Shown: in pieces, positions 17,004 through 25,682 of the stretch
How the letters are laid out: the number at the start of each line of letters is the position of its first letter
How positions within the stretch are numbered: the first letter of the stretch is position 1
Assembly (NCBI RefSeq): GCF_001968815.1
Contig: NZ_MIEQ01000096.1
Coordinates: 495,271-559,270 of the forward strand
Length of the DNA stretch: 64,000 bases
Reading direction: 5' to 3'
Source of the DNA: Motiliproteus sp. MSK22-1
GTDB lineage: Bacteria; Pseudomonadota; Gammaproteobacteria; Pseudomonadales; Balneatricaceae
Notes under the pieces: generated by a model
What the model was told of the DNA's origin: nothing
Databases searched by the model: none
Seen by the model: only the letters and a program-made list of their open reading frames with translations
Translations under genes and position numbers: made by a program

Positions 17004-18860
17004 ATGGCGCTTTTTGTTTGGGAACCTCGGTTCGAGACCGGACAGGGTCTAATAGATACTCATCATCGAAAGTTGGTTGAGCTGATAAATGCCTTAGGGG
17101 AAGCCGTTGCTCACAACAGTCAGCAATCCGGTGCGATTGCAGATGTTTATCGTCAGTTGGTCGACTACACTCGATACCATTTCTCATCGGAGGAGAAATT
17201 GATGCAACAGGCGGGAATGGACCAGTTGGCATTTCAGCAGCACCAGGAGACCCATCGGAGTTTTATTTGTTCACTTGAAAGCTATTCGGATGAGAGTTTT
17301 GATCAAGCAACGGGTGAAGCATTATTAGACTATCTGGTTAAATGGCTATCCAAACACATTCTTCTGACTGACAAGCAGATGGTCGAAGCCCTGGGTATAG
17401 GGTCAATTTCCTCGAAGGAGGATTTAGATCCTCAGAAGTTGGTTGCCGCTCAGTTGCTGTCTGCCTATCGTGAAAGTGAAGAACGATTTCGCTCTTTGGC
17501 TGACAGTACGCCAGCAATGATGTGGTTGTCGGGAATAGACGGCAGTCGGTCATTCTTTAATCAAAGCTGGTTGTTGCATACATCGCAGATTTTATCCGAA
17601 GCAGATGGGAATGGCTGGCAGAGTTTGATCCATGAAGATGATAAGGACGCTTATCTGGAACGCTATCACTGCGCGCACAGAACTCATGTGGGATTCAATG
17701 CGGAGCTTAGAGTTAACACGATTGAAGGGCGTACCCTATGGCTTCTGGAAACCGCTAACCCACGTTATCGTGATAACGGTGAGTTTATTGGTTGCTCTGG
17801 ATGCTGTGTTGATATTTCTGCGCAAAAAAAGGCGCAGTTGGAGCTGGAGAGGTTAAATCTGTCTCTGGAGGAGCAGATTCAGGAGCAAACACTGGCATTA
17901 ACGACGGCCAATGAGTATCTGTTAGCTGAAGCTGAAAGACGGCATAGCTATCAGAATCAGCTGGAAAAGGAAAAACTGGCTCAGCAGCAATTGATAGACA
18001 AGCTTCAGCAAACTCATGATCAGTTATTGCAGTCGGAAAAAATGTCTGCAATCGGGCAATTGGCTGCGGGTGTTGCTCATGAAATAAATAACCCGGTGGG
18101 TTATGTCAGCTCTAATCTGGGAACTCTGACCCAGTACGTTTCCAATTTACAAACGCTGCTGAAAACTTATGAAGAACTTGAGTCTCACCTAGAGCCAGGA
18201 GGAGAGGCTCAGAAACAACTGGCCAATGCCAAACAGTCCATTGACTATGAGTTTATTAACGATGATATCGCTGATTTGCTCAAGGAATCTCAGGAAGGGG
18301 TGGAACGAGTCAGCAGAATTGTCAAAGACCTGAAAGACTTTTCACATGTTGACCAGGGCGAGTGGCTATATGCTGATCTGCATAAATGTATCGATAGTAC
18401 CCTTAACGTTGTTTGGAATGAGCTTAAGTATAAGGCTGAAGTCGTTAAGGAGTATTCGGATCTGCCGGAAGTGTACTGTTTGGCCTCTCAGCTTAACCAG
18501 GTGTTCATGAATCTGTTAATCAACGCAGCACATGCGATTAAAGATCATGGGACGATCACTATACGCACCCGGGCAGAGGATGAGCAGATCTGGGTTGAGA
18601 TTCAGGATACAGGCTGCGGCATATCTGAAGAAGTGAAAAAGAGAATTTTCGAACCTTTTTATACCACCAAAGAAATTGGCACCGGGACGGGGTTGGGCTT
18701 GTCTCTTTCCTACGGAATTATAGAAAAACACCAGGGACACATTGAAGTTGAAAGCAAAGAAGGTGAAGGTAGCCGGTTTCGTGTGTGTATTCCCTTATGG
18801 GATGTTGAGGAGGTTGGTGCTCCTCCGGTAGAGCTTCAGATGAGTGAATCCCATGTATAA
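17004..18860 (+). CDS. Bacteriohemerythrin-PAS histidine kinase
   Basis: Soluble sensor kinase whose input is a bacteriohemerythrin domain (residues 1-130). All seven di-iron ligands are present with correct spacing: His21, His59, Glu63, His80, His84, His118 and Asp123. A PAS domain follows (about 155-285, SEERFRSLADSTPAMMWLSG to FIGCSGCCVDIS), then a long coiled coil and the kinase. The kinase has H-box SAIGQLAAGVAHEINNPVG with His359, N-box FMNLLINAAHAI, G1 DTGCGIS, F-box FEPFYTTKE and G2 GTGTGLGLSLSYGI. Hemerythrins bind O2, and some bacterial ones sense NO, so a diatomic gas or redox signal is the likely input. Its kinase half closely resembles that of the preceding gene, suggesting duplication. 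No membrane segment is seen. Confidence 0.92.
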   Translation: MALFVWEPRFETGQGLIDTHHRKLVELINALGEAVAHNSQQSGAIADVYRQLVDYTRYHFSSEEKLMQQAGMDQLAFQQHQETHRSFICSLESYSDESFDQATGEALLDYLVKWLSKHILLTDKQMVEALGIGSISSKEDLDPQKLVAAQLLSAYRESEERFRSLADSTPAMMWLSGIDGSRSFFNQSWLLHTSQILSEADGNGWQSLIHEDDKDAYLERYHCAHRTHVGFNAELRVNTIEGRTLWLLETANPRYRDNGEFIGCSGCCVDISAQKKAQLELERLNLSLEEQIQEQTLALTTANEYLLAEAERRHSYQNQLEKEKLAQQQLIDKLQQTHDQLLQSEKMSAIGQLAAGVAHEINNPVGYVSSNLGTLTQYVSNLQTLLKTYEELESHLEPGGEAQKQLANAKQSIDYEFINDDIADLLKESQEGVERVSRIVKDLKDFSHVDQGEWLYADLHKCIDSTLNVVWNELKYKAEVVKEYSDLPEVYCLASQLNQVFMNLLINAAHAIKDHGTITIRTRAEDEQIWVEIQDTGCGISEEVKKRIFEPFYTTKEIGTGTGLGLSLSYGIIEKHQGHIEVESKEGEGSRFRVCIPLWDVEEVGAPPVELQMSESHV

Positions 18861-18937
18861 CGGGCAATTATTGGTATATAAACAAAACCTCCTAAGCACG
18901 CGCGTGATTCGAAAAGAATACCAGTAGGGATACAAAA

Positions 18938-19738
18938 ATGGACATAAACCGGGAACGGACACTGCTTCTTGTCGATGATGAAGAGAATATTATCAGATCA
19001 TTACGGCGGCTTTTTCGGCGCGAAGGGTATCGTATTCTTACAGCAAACAGTGGTAAAGAAGGCTTACAGGTTCTGGAGCAGGAGTCTGTTGGGGTCATTG
19101 TTTCGGATCAGAGAATGCCTGAAATGACCGGCAGCGAGTTCTTGCATCAGGTAACAAAATTATATCCCGATACCGTTCGTCTCATCTTGAGTGGTTACAC
19201 TGATCTTGAATCGGTAACCGATTCGATCAATCGCGGAGCCATTTACAAATTTTTAACCAAACCCTGGGAAGATGACCTGCTTTGTCAAAATGTTCGTGAA
19301 GCATTCAGGATTTTCGAACTTAATGAGGAAAACCTGCGACTGACCGAAGCGTTGAAAGTTGCCAATCAGGAACTGGAGCAACGGGTCGAGAAAAAAACCC
19401 GTGAACTGCAGTTTAATGTTCAGGCGCTAAAAATCTCTCAGGATATTCTGGAAGAGTTACCAATGACCGTTCTTGGGGTTAGTGAGGGGCTGATCATTGT
19501 TGCCAATCAGTGTGCCAGAGAGTTGTTTTCAGAATCGCCTTTGCTGATGGGGATGCCGCTTGATGAAGTCTGTCCGGAAGAAGTGGTTAACGTCTACGAA
19601 AAGGCAGTAAGCGATGGTGAATTAGCTTTAAGTGACTTTTCTTTCAAAGGAAACCTGGTTCGTTGCCAGTGTCAACGCAATACCAGCGATGGACCGCACG
19701 AAGGATTTATTCTTACGATGAGGCAGGTGAATATATGA
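18938..19738 (+). CDS. Response regulator with coiled coil and PAS-like C-terminus
   Basis: Receiver domain (about residues 7-125) with LLLVDDEENIIRSLRRLF, phospho-acceptor Asp57 (VSDQRMPEM), signature Ser in ILSGYTD and the Lys in FLTKPWEDD. A coiled coil (about 128-165) and a C-terminal region resembling PAS (ILEELPMTVLGVSEGLIIVANQ) follow. The 266 residues contain no DNA-binding or enzymatic output, so the protein probably acts through protein contacts. The KPW motif at the receiver end is shared with the two later receivers of this island. Its TGA overlaps the ATG of the next gene (ATGA). Confidence 0.85.
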   Translation: MDINRERTLLLVDDEENIIRSLRRLFRREGYRILTANSGKEGLQVLEQESVGVIVSDQRMPEMTGSEFLHQVTKLYPDTVRLILSGYTDLESVTDSINRGAIYKFLTKPWEDDLLCQNVREAFRIFELNEENLRLTEALKVANQELEQRVEKKTRELQFNVQALKISQDILEELPMTVLGVSEGLIIVANQCARELFSESPLLMGMPLDEVCPEEVVNVYEKAVSDGELALSDFSFKGNLVRCQCQRNTSDGPHEGFILTMRQVNI

Positions 19739-20040
19739 ATTCTGAGTCAAGAGTCATGCCTTTGGAAGGCATAGAACCTGGTTTGGAACTGGCAGAAGAC
19801 CTTGTTAATGGAGCGGGGCAGTTATTAGTTAATAAAGGAGCCAAGCTAACCGATAAACTTTGTGAATCGTTAAAAAACAGGGGAGTAGAAGAAGTCTGTG
19901 TTCAAGTGGTTAACCCGGCTCCCGGTTTGGAAGAAATTCAGTCTCGTCTTGATAAGCAGTTTTGTCACACAGAGAAAACTGAAACGATGATAGCGTTCAA
20001 AGCGATGTTGGAGCGATTTCATACCCGGGAGGATCGTTGA
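19735..20040 (+). CDS. 101-aa protein resembling the tail domain of the island's HD-GYP-like protein
   Basis: Small cytoplasmic protein with the start ATG at 19735 inside the previous stop (ATGA) and an end overlapping the next ATG (TGATG), so it is embedded in a translationally coupled set. An upstream ATG at 19663 would overlap the previous gene by 76 bp and is less likely. The segment EGIEPGLELAEDLV followed by GQLLVNKGAKLTDKL matches the pattern in the C-terminal tail of the later HD-GYP-like protein (QLVPGMTLSRDIY, then DMLLLTKGRVLSEIL). I do not know a named family for it. A regulatory or adaptor role in the island is inference. Confidence 0.75.
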   Translation: MNSESRVMPLEGIEPGLELAEDLVNGAGQLLVNKGAKLTDKLCESLKNRGVEEVCVQVVNPAPGLEEIQSRLDKQFCHTEKTETMIAFKAMLERFHTREDR

Positions 20041-20891
20041 TGGAAAAGGAATTGCTCGAACGGCTGAAAATTCGACTTAACCAACCATCACCTTTTCCTG
20101 GTTCCGTGCAGTCTGCGTTGGCCGAAATGGATGTCCAGCCGCTTGATATTAATGCAGTATGCCAGTATCTGGAATTAGATCCGATACTGGCGTCGGCTAT
20201 TCTAAGGCTGGCAAACTCTCCGTTCTATGGCTTTGCTCGAAAAATTGGTAAAGTCCAGGATGCAGCTGTTTTGTTAGGCGTGCACAGTCTCAGGCAACTG
20301 GTGATTTCCTTTTCATTGGTGAAGAGTTTTAATGAGTCAGGAAATGATACCGGAGGATTGAATCGAAACGCGCTGTGGAGACATTCCGTGGCGGTGGCCG
20401 TGGTGGCTAAGATTCTTGCAGAAAAGACCGGGCACAATCCAGACGATGCCTTTATCGCGGGTATGTTGCACGACGTAGGGCAGTTTATCCTGGAACAGTG
20501 TTTTGTTGAAGAATACGCGAAAGTGCTTCAATACCGGGACGAAAAGGAGTGCGGCCTCTGTGCTGCTGAGCGGAAACTGCTGGGTATAGATCATGGCCAG
20601 GTGGCAGCTGCCGCGATTCATAAATGGAAATTACCTGAGCATTTTGTTGAGGTTGCCAAATATAATTTTGTCGTATCAAGAAAGCCACCGTCGAGTCCTC
20701 TGACTGCTTTGGTTCACTTGGCGGATGTTCTTGTCAAAGGGCTGTGGATTAGTCCGGAGAATGATGTTTGGATGGTCAATCTTTGTCCTGATACGCTGGA
20801 TTTATTGGGATTGGACTGGGATCGGCTGGAAAAGATGCTGCCGGAAATGGAATCGATGAGTCAAGATGTGATCGGGCGCTTTTTGCCCTAA
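20040..20891 (+). CDS. HDOD-domain signalling protein
   Basis: HDOD proteins are HD-superfamily relatives without the full catalytic set, thought to work as signalling scaffolds. The 283 residues show the family opening FPGSVQSALAEMD, then DPILASAILRLANSPFYGF (about 48-66), the GVHSLRQLVISFSLV segment, FIAGMLHDVGQFIL with an HD pair, and IDHGQVAAAAIHKWKLPEHF. The ATG at 20040 overlaps the previous stop (TGATG); an in-frame TTG one codon earlier is possible. It is followed 15 bp later by the HD-GYP-like gene. No receiver is attached, so it would have to be linked to the pathway by protein contact. Confidence 0.88.
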   Translation: MEKELLERLKIRLNQPSPFPGSVQSALAEMDVQPLDINAVCQYLELDPILASAILRLANSPFYGFARKIGKVQDAAVLLGVHSLRQLVISFSLVKSFNESGNDTGGLNRNALWRHSVAVAVVAKILAEKTGHNPDDAFIAGMLHDVGQFILEQCFVEEYAKVLQYRDEKECGLCAAERKLLGIDHGQVAAAAIHKWKLPEHFVEVAKYNFVVSRKPPSSPLTALVHLADVLVKGLWISPENDVWMVNLCPDTLDLLGLDWDRLEKMLPEMESMSQDVIGRFLP

Positions 20892-20906
20892 GGAGTGGGT
20901 ACCGGA

Positions 20907-22274
20907 ATGACTGAGCAGATAAGCCAGATCGCAGAAAACCAAGGGGTGGGAGTCCTCACGCAGGAAGCTGATTTGCCTAGGGAAAGTCTGCTGTTTGTTG
21001 ATGATGAGCGGAATATACTGTCGTCACTTCGACGCTTGTTCCGGCCACTGAATTATACCGTCCACCTGGCCAGCAGTGGCCGTGAAGGACTTGAAATCCT
21101 CAAGCAGCACCCGATAGATCTTATTGTTTCTGATATGCGTATGCCTGAGATGGATGGAGCCGAGTTTTTGGCAGAAGCTGCGAAGCTGTATCCAGAATCG
21201 GTTCGAATACTGCTTACCGGGTTTTCTGACTTAACCTCAACAATTGATGCGATTAACGAAGGGAAAATTTATCGTTACCTGAGTAAACCCTGGGAAGATA
21301 CCGAAATCACTCTGGCCGTCGATCAGGCGCTAAAAACCAAACGATTGGAGCGAGAAAAAAGGCAGTTACTGGAGTTAACCGAGCGTCAGAACAAGGAGCT
21401 GAAAGATCTCAATGAAAATCTGGAGGCTAAAGTTCTGGCCCGGACCGAAGAGCTACAGCAAACTGCTGACATGCTCGATCTTGCCTATAAGGAACTAAAC
21501 GAGAGCTACCAGCATACAATACGTGTTTTTTCCAGCCTGATTAGTATGCGAGAGCACCTCTCAAGCCGGCATGCTCAGAAAGTCGCAGAGCTGGCCAGGA
21601 CAATAGCCAAGTCAAAGAAGCTGGACTCTGATACCGTTCGGGATGTGTATTTTGCCGGTTTATTACATGAGTTGGGTAAGCTCAGCCTGCCTGATTATCT
21701 GCTTGATCGACCGGTGTTCAGTCTTAACCGGGGTGGGCGTGAAAAGTATCAACGCCACCCCATTAAGGGTCAGACTGCATTGATGGCGGTGGAGGCGCTG
21801 CAGCCAGCAGGTAATCTGATTCGTGCTCACGAAGAATACTATGATGGCAGTGGCTTCCCTGATCACTTGAGGGGTGAAGACATTCCTTTAGGGGCGAGAA
21901 TTCTCTCAATAGCCAAGGACTTTTACGGATATCAGAATGGCAAGCTGCTAACCAATACCCTGTCTTCCAAAAATGCACTCGAGAGAATTCAACAGCATAG
22001 CGGCAAACAATATGATCCTTCTCTGGTTGCGATATTGACGGCGCTGGTCAATAAGCGATTGGAGGATACGCCGCAACAGAAGGAGCTTCGTGTTATTTCA
22101 GAACAGCTGGTTCCGGGAATGACGCTTTCTCGGGACATATACAGCCGAAACGATATGTTATTGCTGACCAAAGGAAGGGTGTTATCTGAAATACTGATCC
22201 GTAAGCTGATCCAGTTAGAAGAACATGAACAGCAAAGCTATGATTTTTACGTTTATGAAGGGATGCCTAAATGA
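20907..22274 (+). CDS. Response regulator with degenerate HD-GYP domain
   Basis: A receiver (about residues 25-140; VDDERNILSSLRRLF, Asp76 in VSDMRMPEMDG, KPWEDT) is joined by a coiled coil to an HD-GYP-like domain (about 200-370) and a tail domain. HD-GYP enzymes normally hydrolyse cyclic-di-GMP, but here key positions are altered: the HD pair reads LLHELGK (Asp to Glu), the HHE site reads RAHEEYYDGSG, GYP reads GFP, and the later conserved Asp region reads IAKDFYGY. The domain therefore probably lacks normal phosphodiesterase activity and may bind nucleotide or partners. The tail (LRVISEQLVPGMTL onward) resembles the 101-aa protein encoded two genes upstream. The ATG at 20907 is chosen, with TAAGGAG 11 bases before; an in-frame GTG at 20895 is possible. 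Ends ATGA-overlapped with the next gene. Confidence 0.87.
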   Translation: MTEQISQIAENQGVGVLTQEADLPRESLLFVDDERNILSSLRRLFRPLNYTVHLASSGREGLEILKQHPIDLIVSDMRMPEMDGAEFLAEAAKLYPESVRILLTGFSDLTSTIDAINEGKIYRYLSKPWEDTEITLAVDQALKTKRLEREKRQLLELTERQNKELKDLNENLEAKVLARTEELQQTADMLDLAYKELNESYQHTIRVFSSLISMREHLSSRHAQKVAELARTIAKSKKLDSDTVRDVYFAGLLHELGKLSLPDYLLDRPVFSLNRGGREKYQRHPIKGQTALMAVEALQPAGNLIRAHEEYYDGSGFPDHLRGEDIPLGARILSIAKDFYGYQNGKLLTNTLSSKNALERIQQHSGKQYDPSLVAILTALVNKRLEDTPQQKELRVISEQLVPGMTLSRDIYSRNDMLLLTKGRVLSEILIRKLIQLEEHEQQSYDFYVYEGMPK

Positions 22275-22798
22275 ATCGGGTGATGATAGTCGATGATGAA
22301 CCTGGAGTGCTAAATTCGCTTAAACGTGCTCTGCGTGGTGAAAGCTGGGTATTGATGACTTATAGTGACCCGGAAGAAGCGCTGAACGTAGCCGCTAAAG
22401 AAGTCATTTCGTTAGTGATTTCAGATTATCGAATGCCACAGATGGATGGTGTGACTTTTTTAAAGGAATTTAAGGCCATTCAACCCGAATCATTCCGAAT
22501 GGTTCTTAGCGGCCAGGCAGATATGGCGGCAGTTTTAAGCGCCATTAACGAAGCGGAAATCTATCGCTTTGTGACTAAACCCTGGAATAATGACGATTTA
22601 AAAATATCTATCGATACTGCGCTGAAGCATCGGGATATACTGATGGAAAATCAACGCTTAGCAGATCTGGTCAGAAAACAGCAAATCCAGCTGGATTATC
22701 AGAAAACCGAATTGGACCGTCTGGAAACAGAATGCCCTGGTATCACTCAGGTCAATTGGGATAGTGACGGCTGCATTATTCTTAATGACAAGGATTGA
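22271..22798 (+). CDS. Single-domain response regulator with coiled-coil tail
   Basis: A 175-residue receiver protein that closes the island. It contains VMIVDDEPGVLNSLKRAL, phospho-acceptor Asp52 (ISDYRMPQMDG), Ser in VLSGQAD and FVTKPWNND. The last 50 residues form a short coiled coil (KHRDILMENQRLADLVRKQQ) and an acidic tail. There is no output domain, so it probably relays phosphate or docks to a partner. Its ATG overlaps the stop of the HD-GYP-like gene. The KPW motif and flanking helix resemble the other two receivers, suggesting that all three arose by duplication. Confidence 0.87.
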   Translation: MNRVMIVDDEPGVLNSLKRALRGESWVLMTYSDPEEALNVAAKEVISLVISDYRMPQMDGVTFLKEFKAIQPESFRMVLSGQADMAAVLSAINEAEIYRFVTKPWNNDDLKISIDTALKHRDILMENQRLADLVRKQQIQLDYQKTELDRLETECPGITQVNWDSDGCIILNDKD

Positions 22799-22864
22799 AG
22801 TTGTTGCTTTGCATTATTTGCATTAAACGTTTCGAATACCGAAAGCGATGCATACACCGAGGCT

Positions 22865-22900
22865 GGAGAGGAAACTCAGGTTTTGAGTGAGATTCCCTCC
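22865..22900. terminator. Imperfect hairpin ending the island
   Basis: Arms GGAGAGGAAACTCA (22865-22878) and, after a GGTTT loop, TGAGT-GAGA-TTCCCTCC (22884-22900) pair with one bulge and a 4-nt internal loop. It lies between the last receiver gene and the opposing proS gene. There is no T-run, so it is a candidate only. Confidence 0.45.
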
Positions 22901-22937
22901 AACGGTTTCTAGGCTGCAGATAAAACAGTGCAGTCGT

Positions 22938-24653
22938 CTAGCATAGGCGGTTTTTCAGTAACTCAGTTACCTGTTCAATCGAAAGGTCTTGTTTTTCTGA
23001 ATCGCGGCGACCCTTGTATTCAATAGTGCCATTCTCAAGTCCTCTGTCACCGATAACAACCCTGTGTGGTATGCCGATAAGCTCCATATCGGCAAACTTT
23101 GAACCAGGGCGATCTTCACGATCATCTAACAGAACATCTATTCCGGCGGTCTTCAGTTCCTGATAAAGCTGCTCGCTGGTTTCTCTGACTTTTTCTGATT
23201 TATGAGGGAAAAGTGAGACCAATACCACTTGGAAAGGAGCGATTGCTTCAGGCCAGATTATGCCCTTATCGTCATTATTCTGTTCGATAGCGGCGGCTAC
23301 AACGCGGGTAATACCGATACCGTAACATCCCATTTCCATAATGGCATCTTCGCCGTTTTCATCCTGAACCGTGGCATTGAGAGCTCTGCTGTATTTATTT
23401 CCCAGTTGGAATATATGACCGACTTCAATACCCCGTTTGATCGAAAGGTTACCTTTGCCGCAAGGGCTTGGGTCGCCTTCCTTCACATTTCGAAGATCTG
23501 CGACCTGTGGTAAAGGAAGGTCTCGCTCCCAGTTAATACCAAAATAGTGCTTATCTTCAATATTGGCACCAGCACCAAAATCTGCGGAGTTAGCAACGGT
23601 ACGGTCGATGATGCAAGGTATTGGTAAGTTGATGGGACCCAGGGAGCCCGGGCCTGCCCCTATCGATTTGCGCACTTCCTCTTCCGTAGCAAATCTCAGA
23701 GGACTTGCTACTTCGGAAAGTTTTTCCGCTTTGAGCTCATTCAGGTCATGATCTCCTCTGACCATCAGGGCAACAAAGTCTGCGTCTGCTTCATCTGAGG
23801 CTGCTACGATGAGAGTTTTGACGGTTTTTTCTATAGGAAGCTTGAATTGCTTGACCAGCTGATCAATGGTTTTTGCGTCAGGAGTATCTACCAGTCGTAA
23901 TTCTTCGGTGGCGGCCGGACGCTCGCATTGTGGGGGCAGAGCCTCGGCCGTTTCTACGTTGGCTGCATAGTCACTGCTATCGCTAAAGGCAATATCATCT
24001 TCTCCGGATTCTGCCAGCACGTGGAACTCATGGGACCAGTTGCCGCCAATGCTGCCTGAGTCCGCTTGGACGGGGCGGAAATCCAGGCCTAAGCGTTCAA
24101 AGATCCGGGTATACGCTTCATGCATCACCTGATAGGTTTTCTGTAACGATTCCTCGGATGTATGGAATGAATAAGCGTCTTTCATGATAAATTCCCGAGA
24201 TCGCATTACACCAAAACGAGGGCGGATTTCATCACGAAATTTTGTTTGAATCTGGTAAAAGTTAGCGGGTAACTGCTTGTAGCTTTGCAATTCGTTACGG
24301 ATCAGATCCGTAATTACTTCTTCATGGGTAGGGCCAACGCAAAAAGGACGGTTGTGGCGGTCGTTTAAGCGGAGTAATTCTGGGCCGTATTGTTCCCAGC
24401 GTCCGGATTCTTGCCATAATTCAGCAGGCTGAATTGCAGGCATCAGCACTTCCTGGGCGTTAGCCCGATCCATTTCTTCTCGAACGATTCGTTCTACTTT
24501 ACGAAGCGTGCGCAGGCCGATGGGCAACCAAGTATAAAGGCCAGAGGCCAGTTTACGGATCATTCCCGCACGCAGCATCAGCTGATGGCTGATCACAACA
24601 GCATCAGCGGGTGTCTTTTTCTGGGTAGCAATCAGATATTGGCTTGCACGCAT
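22938..24653 (-). CDS. proS: Prolyl-tRNA synthetase (bacterial type with editing insert)
   Basis: Charges tRNA-Pro with proline. The 571 residues match the bacterial ProS with its INS editing domain. The class II core is shown by motif 1 region [18 protein letters not shown] (about 36-53), the TXE loop [13 protein letters not shown] (about 107-119) and motif 2 [21 protein letters not shown]. The INS editing domain occupies about 225-400 ([20 protein letters not shown] on). The core resumes with [15 protein letters not shown] and motif 3 [12 protein letters not shown], and the anticodon-binding domain lies at the C-terminus. The second half of the spacer upstream carries repeat copy B. Standing alone, it makes no operon with its neighbours. 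Confidence 0.97.
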   Translation of the reverse strand: MRASQYLIATQKKTPADAVVISHQLMLRAGMIRKLASGLYTWLPIGLRTLRKVERIVREEMDRANAQEVLMPAIQPAELWQESGRWEQYGPELLRLNDRHNRPFCVGPTHEEVITDLIRNELQSYKQLPANFYQIQTKFRDEIRPRFGVMRSREFIMKDAYSFHTSEESLQKTYQVMHEAYTRIFERLGLDFRPVQADSGSIGGNWSHEFHVLAESGEDDIAFSDSSDYAANVETAEALPPQCERPAATEELRLVDTPDAKTIDQLVKQFKLPIEKTVKTLIVAASDEADADFVALMVRGDHDLNELKAEKLSEVASPLRFATEEEVRKSIGAGPGSLGPINLPIPCIIDRTVANSADFGAGANIEDKHYFGINWERDLPLPQVADLRNVKEGDPSPCGKGNLSIKRGIEVGHIFQLGNKYSRALNATVQDENGEDAIMEMGCYGIGITRVVAAAIEQNNDDKGIIWPEAIAPFQVVLVSLFPHKSEKVRETSEQLYQELKTAGIDVLLDDREDRPGSKFADMELIGIPHRVVIGDRGLENGTIEYKGRRDSEKQDLSIEQVTELLKNRLC

Positions 24654-24986
24654 TTTTAGTTCTGCTCTGTGTTTGGCATAACGCCTGACTAATAGTTGGC
24701 TGGCCTATGGTGAGATTGGATTTATCACTTACCAGAAGGGCCTTTTTTTGTTCACTATATCAATTTGAAGCACTGATTGTTGAAGCACTGTTTTTTTTTA
24801 AAACAACCGAAAGTGCTGCCAGAAATATTCTTCAGCTTTGCTAACTCAGATTGACCCTTTGTCACTTAACTCTTCTGATTCACAAACTTCCATAACCTAC
24901 TGGTTTCAGTGTCAACTGATTCGCTTCATAACATAATCGAGCCGCCTATTGTACGAAGGCAGAAAGAGTAGAACAAGGAAATTACA
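24654..24986. other. AT-rich spacer upstream of proS
   Basis: About 330 bp without a credible gene between the proS start and repeat copy B. It contains a run of eight T followed by four A near 24791-24802 and presumably the proS promoter; I could not pick out convincing -35/-10 hexamers. Confidence 0.4.
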
Positions 24987-25026
24987 TAAGGGAATCCGTG
25001 AATAAGCCCATTGTGTTTTCTGTGGA
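24987..25026 (-). repeat. Dispersed palindromic element, copy B (inverted orientation)
   Basis: Read on the minus strand this holds CACAGAAAACACAATGGGC and CTTATTCACGGATTCCCTTA, matching the core and right arm of copy D with few changes. The other arm is weak: ATAGGCT at 25034-25040 may be its remnant, in which case the element reaches the DUF523 stop codon at 25046-25048. Confidence 0.65.
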
Positions 25027-25045
25027 CTCAGGGATAGGCTGTGGA

Positions 25046-25546
25046 TCAGCGGCTGTTTCTTTCCAGTTCTGCCAGGTAGCTTTCTGCCTGAAGTAACATC
25101 TCTTCGTCATAGACCTTTATACCATGGGATCTGAGTAATGCTGAGGTGACTCCTTGTCCTGAAACCAGTTGGCCTGAAAAATTTCCGTCGTAGGTGCTTT
25201 GTGATCCGCAGGATGGGCTTCGCGCCTTTAAAATAGCCAGCTTAATATTTTGTTTTTGGCATTTCTTCAGCGCCAGTTCTGCGCCCGCAACAAACTCTCT
25301 TGAAAAATCTTGCTGATTAGTTGATATCACTGAAGCTGAACCATTTAACACCTGTTCGCCTTGACCGCCGCTGATTTCCGCAGCGGGTCGGGGTGTTGGA
25401 AGTCCTCCACTCATCTCCGGACACAGGGGCACCAGACGTTGCTCGGCTAGCCAGCGAAGGATTAGAGGGTGTCTACTACGGGCTCCTTTACCGTCATAGC
25501 GAACAGGTTGACCCAGCAAACAGCTACTGATCAGAATTAACTCCAC
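25046..25546 (-). CDS. DUF523 protein (TudS-like thiouracil desulfidase family)
   Basis: The DUF523 family includes TudS, a [4Fe-4S] enzyme that removes sulfur from thiouracil. The three cysteines that hold the cluster in that family appear here as Cys9 (ISSCLLGQPVRYDG), Cys42 (PLCPEMSGGLPTPRPAAE) and Cys113 (ARSPSCGS). The 166 residues correspond to the single-domain form. The start is a GTG at 25546, without a strong ribosome site. It stands alone, with repeat copy B immediately downstream. Whether it acts on free thiouracil or on breakdown products of thiolated tRNA here is not shown by the sequence. Confidence 0.85.
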   Translation of the reverse strand: MELILISSCLLGQPVRYDGKGARSRHPLILRWLAEQRLVPLCPEMSGGLPTPRPAAEISGGQGEQVLNGSASVISTNQQDFSREFVAGAELALKKCQKQNIKLAILKARSPSCGSQSTYDGNFSGQLVSGQGVTSALLRSHGIKVYDEEMLLQAESYLAELERNSR

Positions 25547-25682
25547 GGCTGCCGTTCCCTTTTTAGCATGCTTTTCTCCAACATAAGCAAAAGGCTATGA
25601 TACCTTCTTCGATAATGATCAGGGGTTTGTTTCCCCATTTATCCTTAATAGTCTCCGCTTTATTCGAAAAGGTAAATAACAT

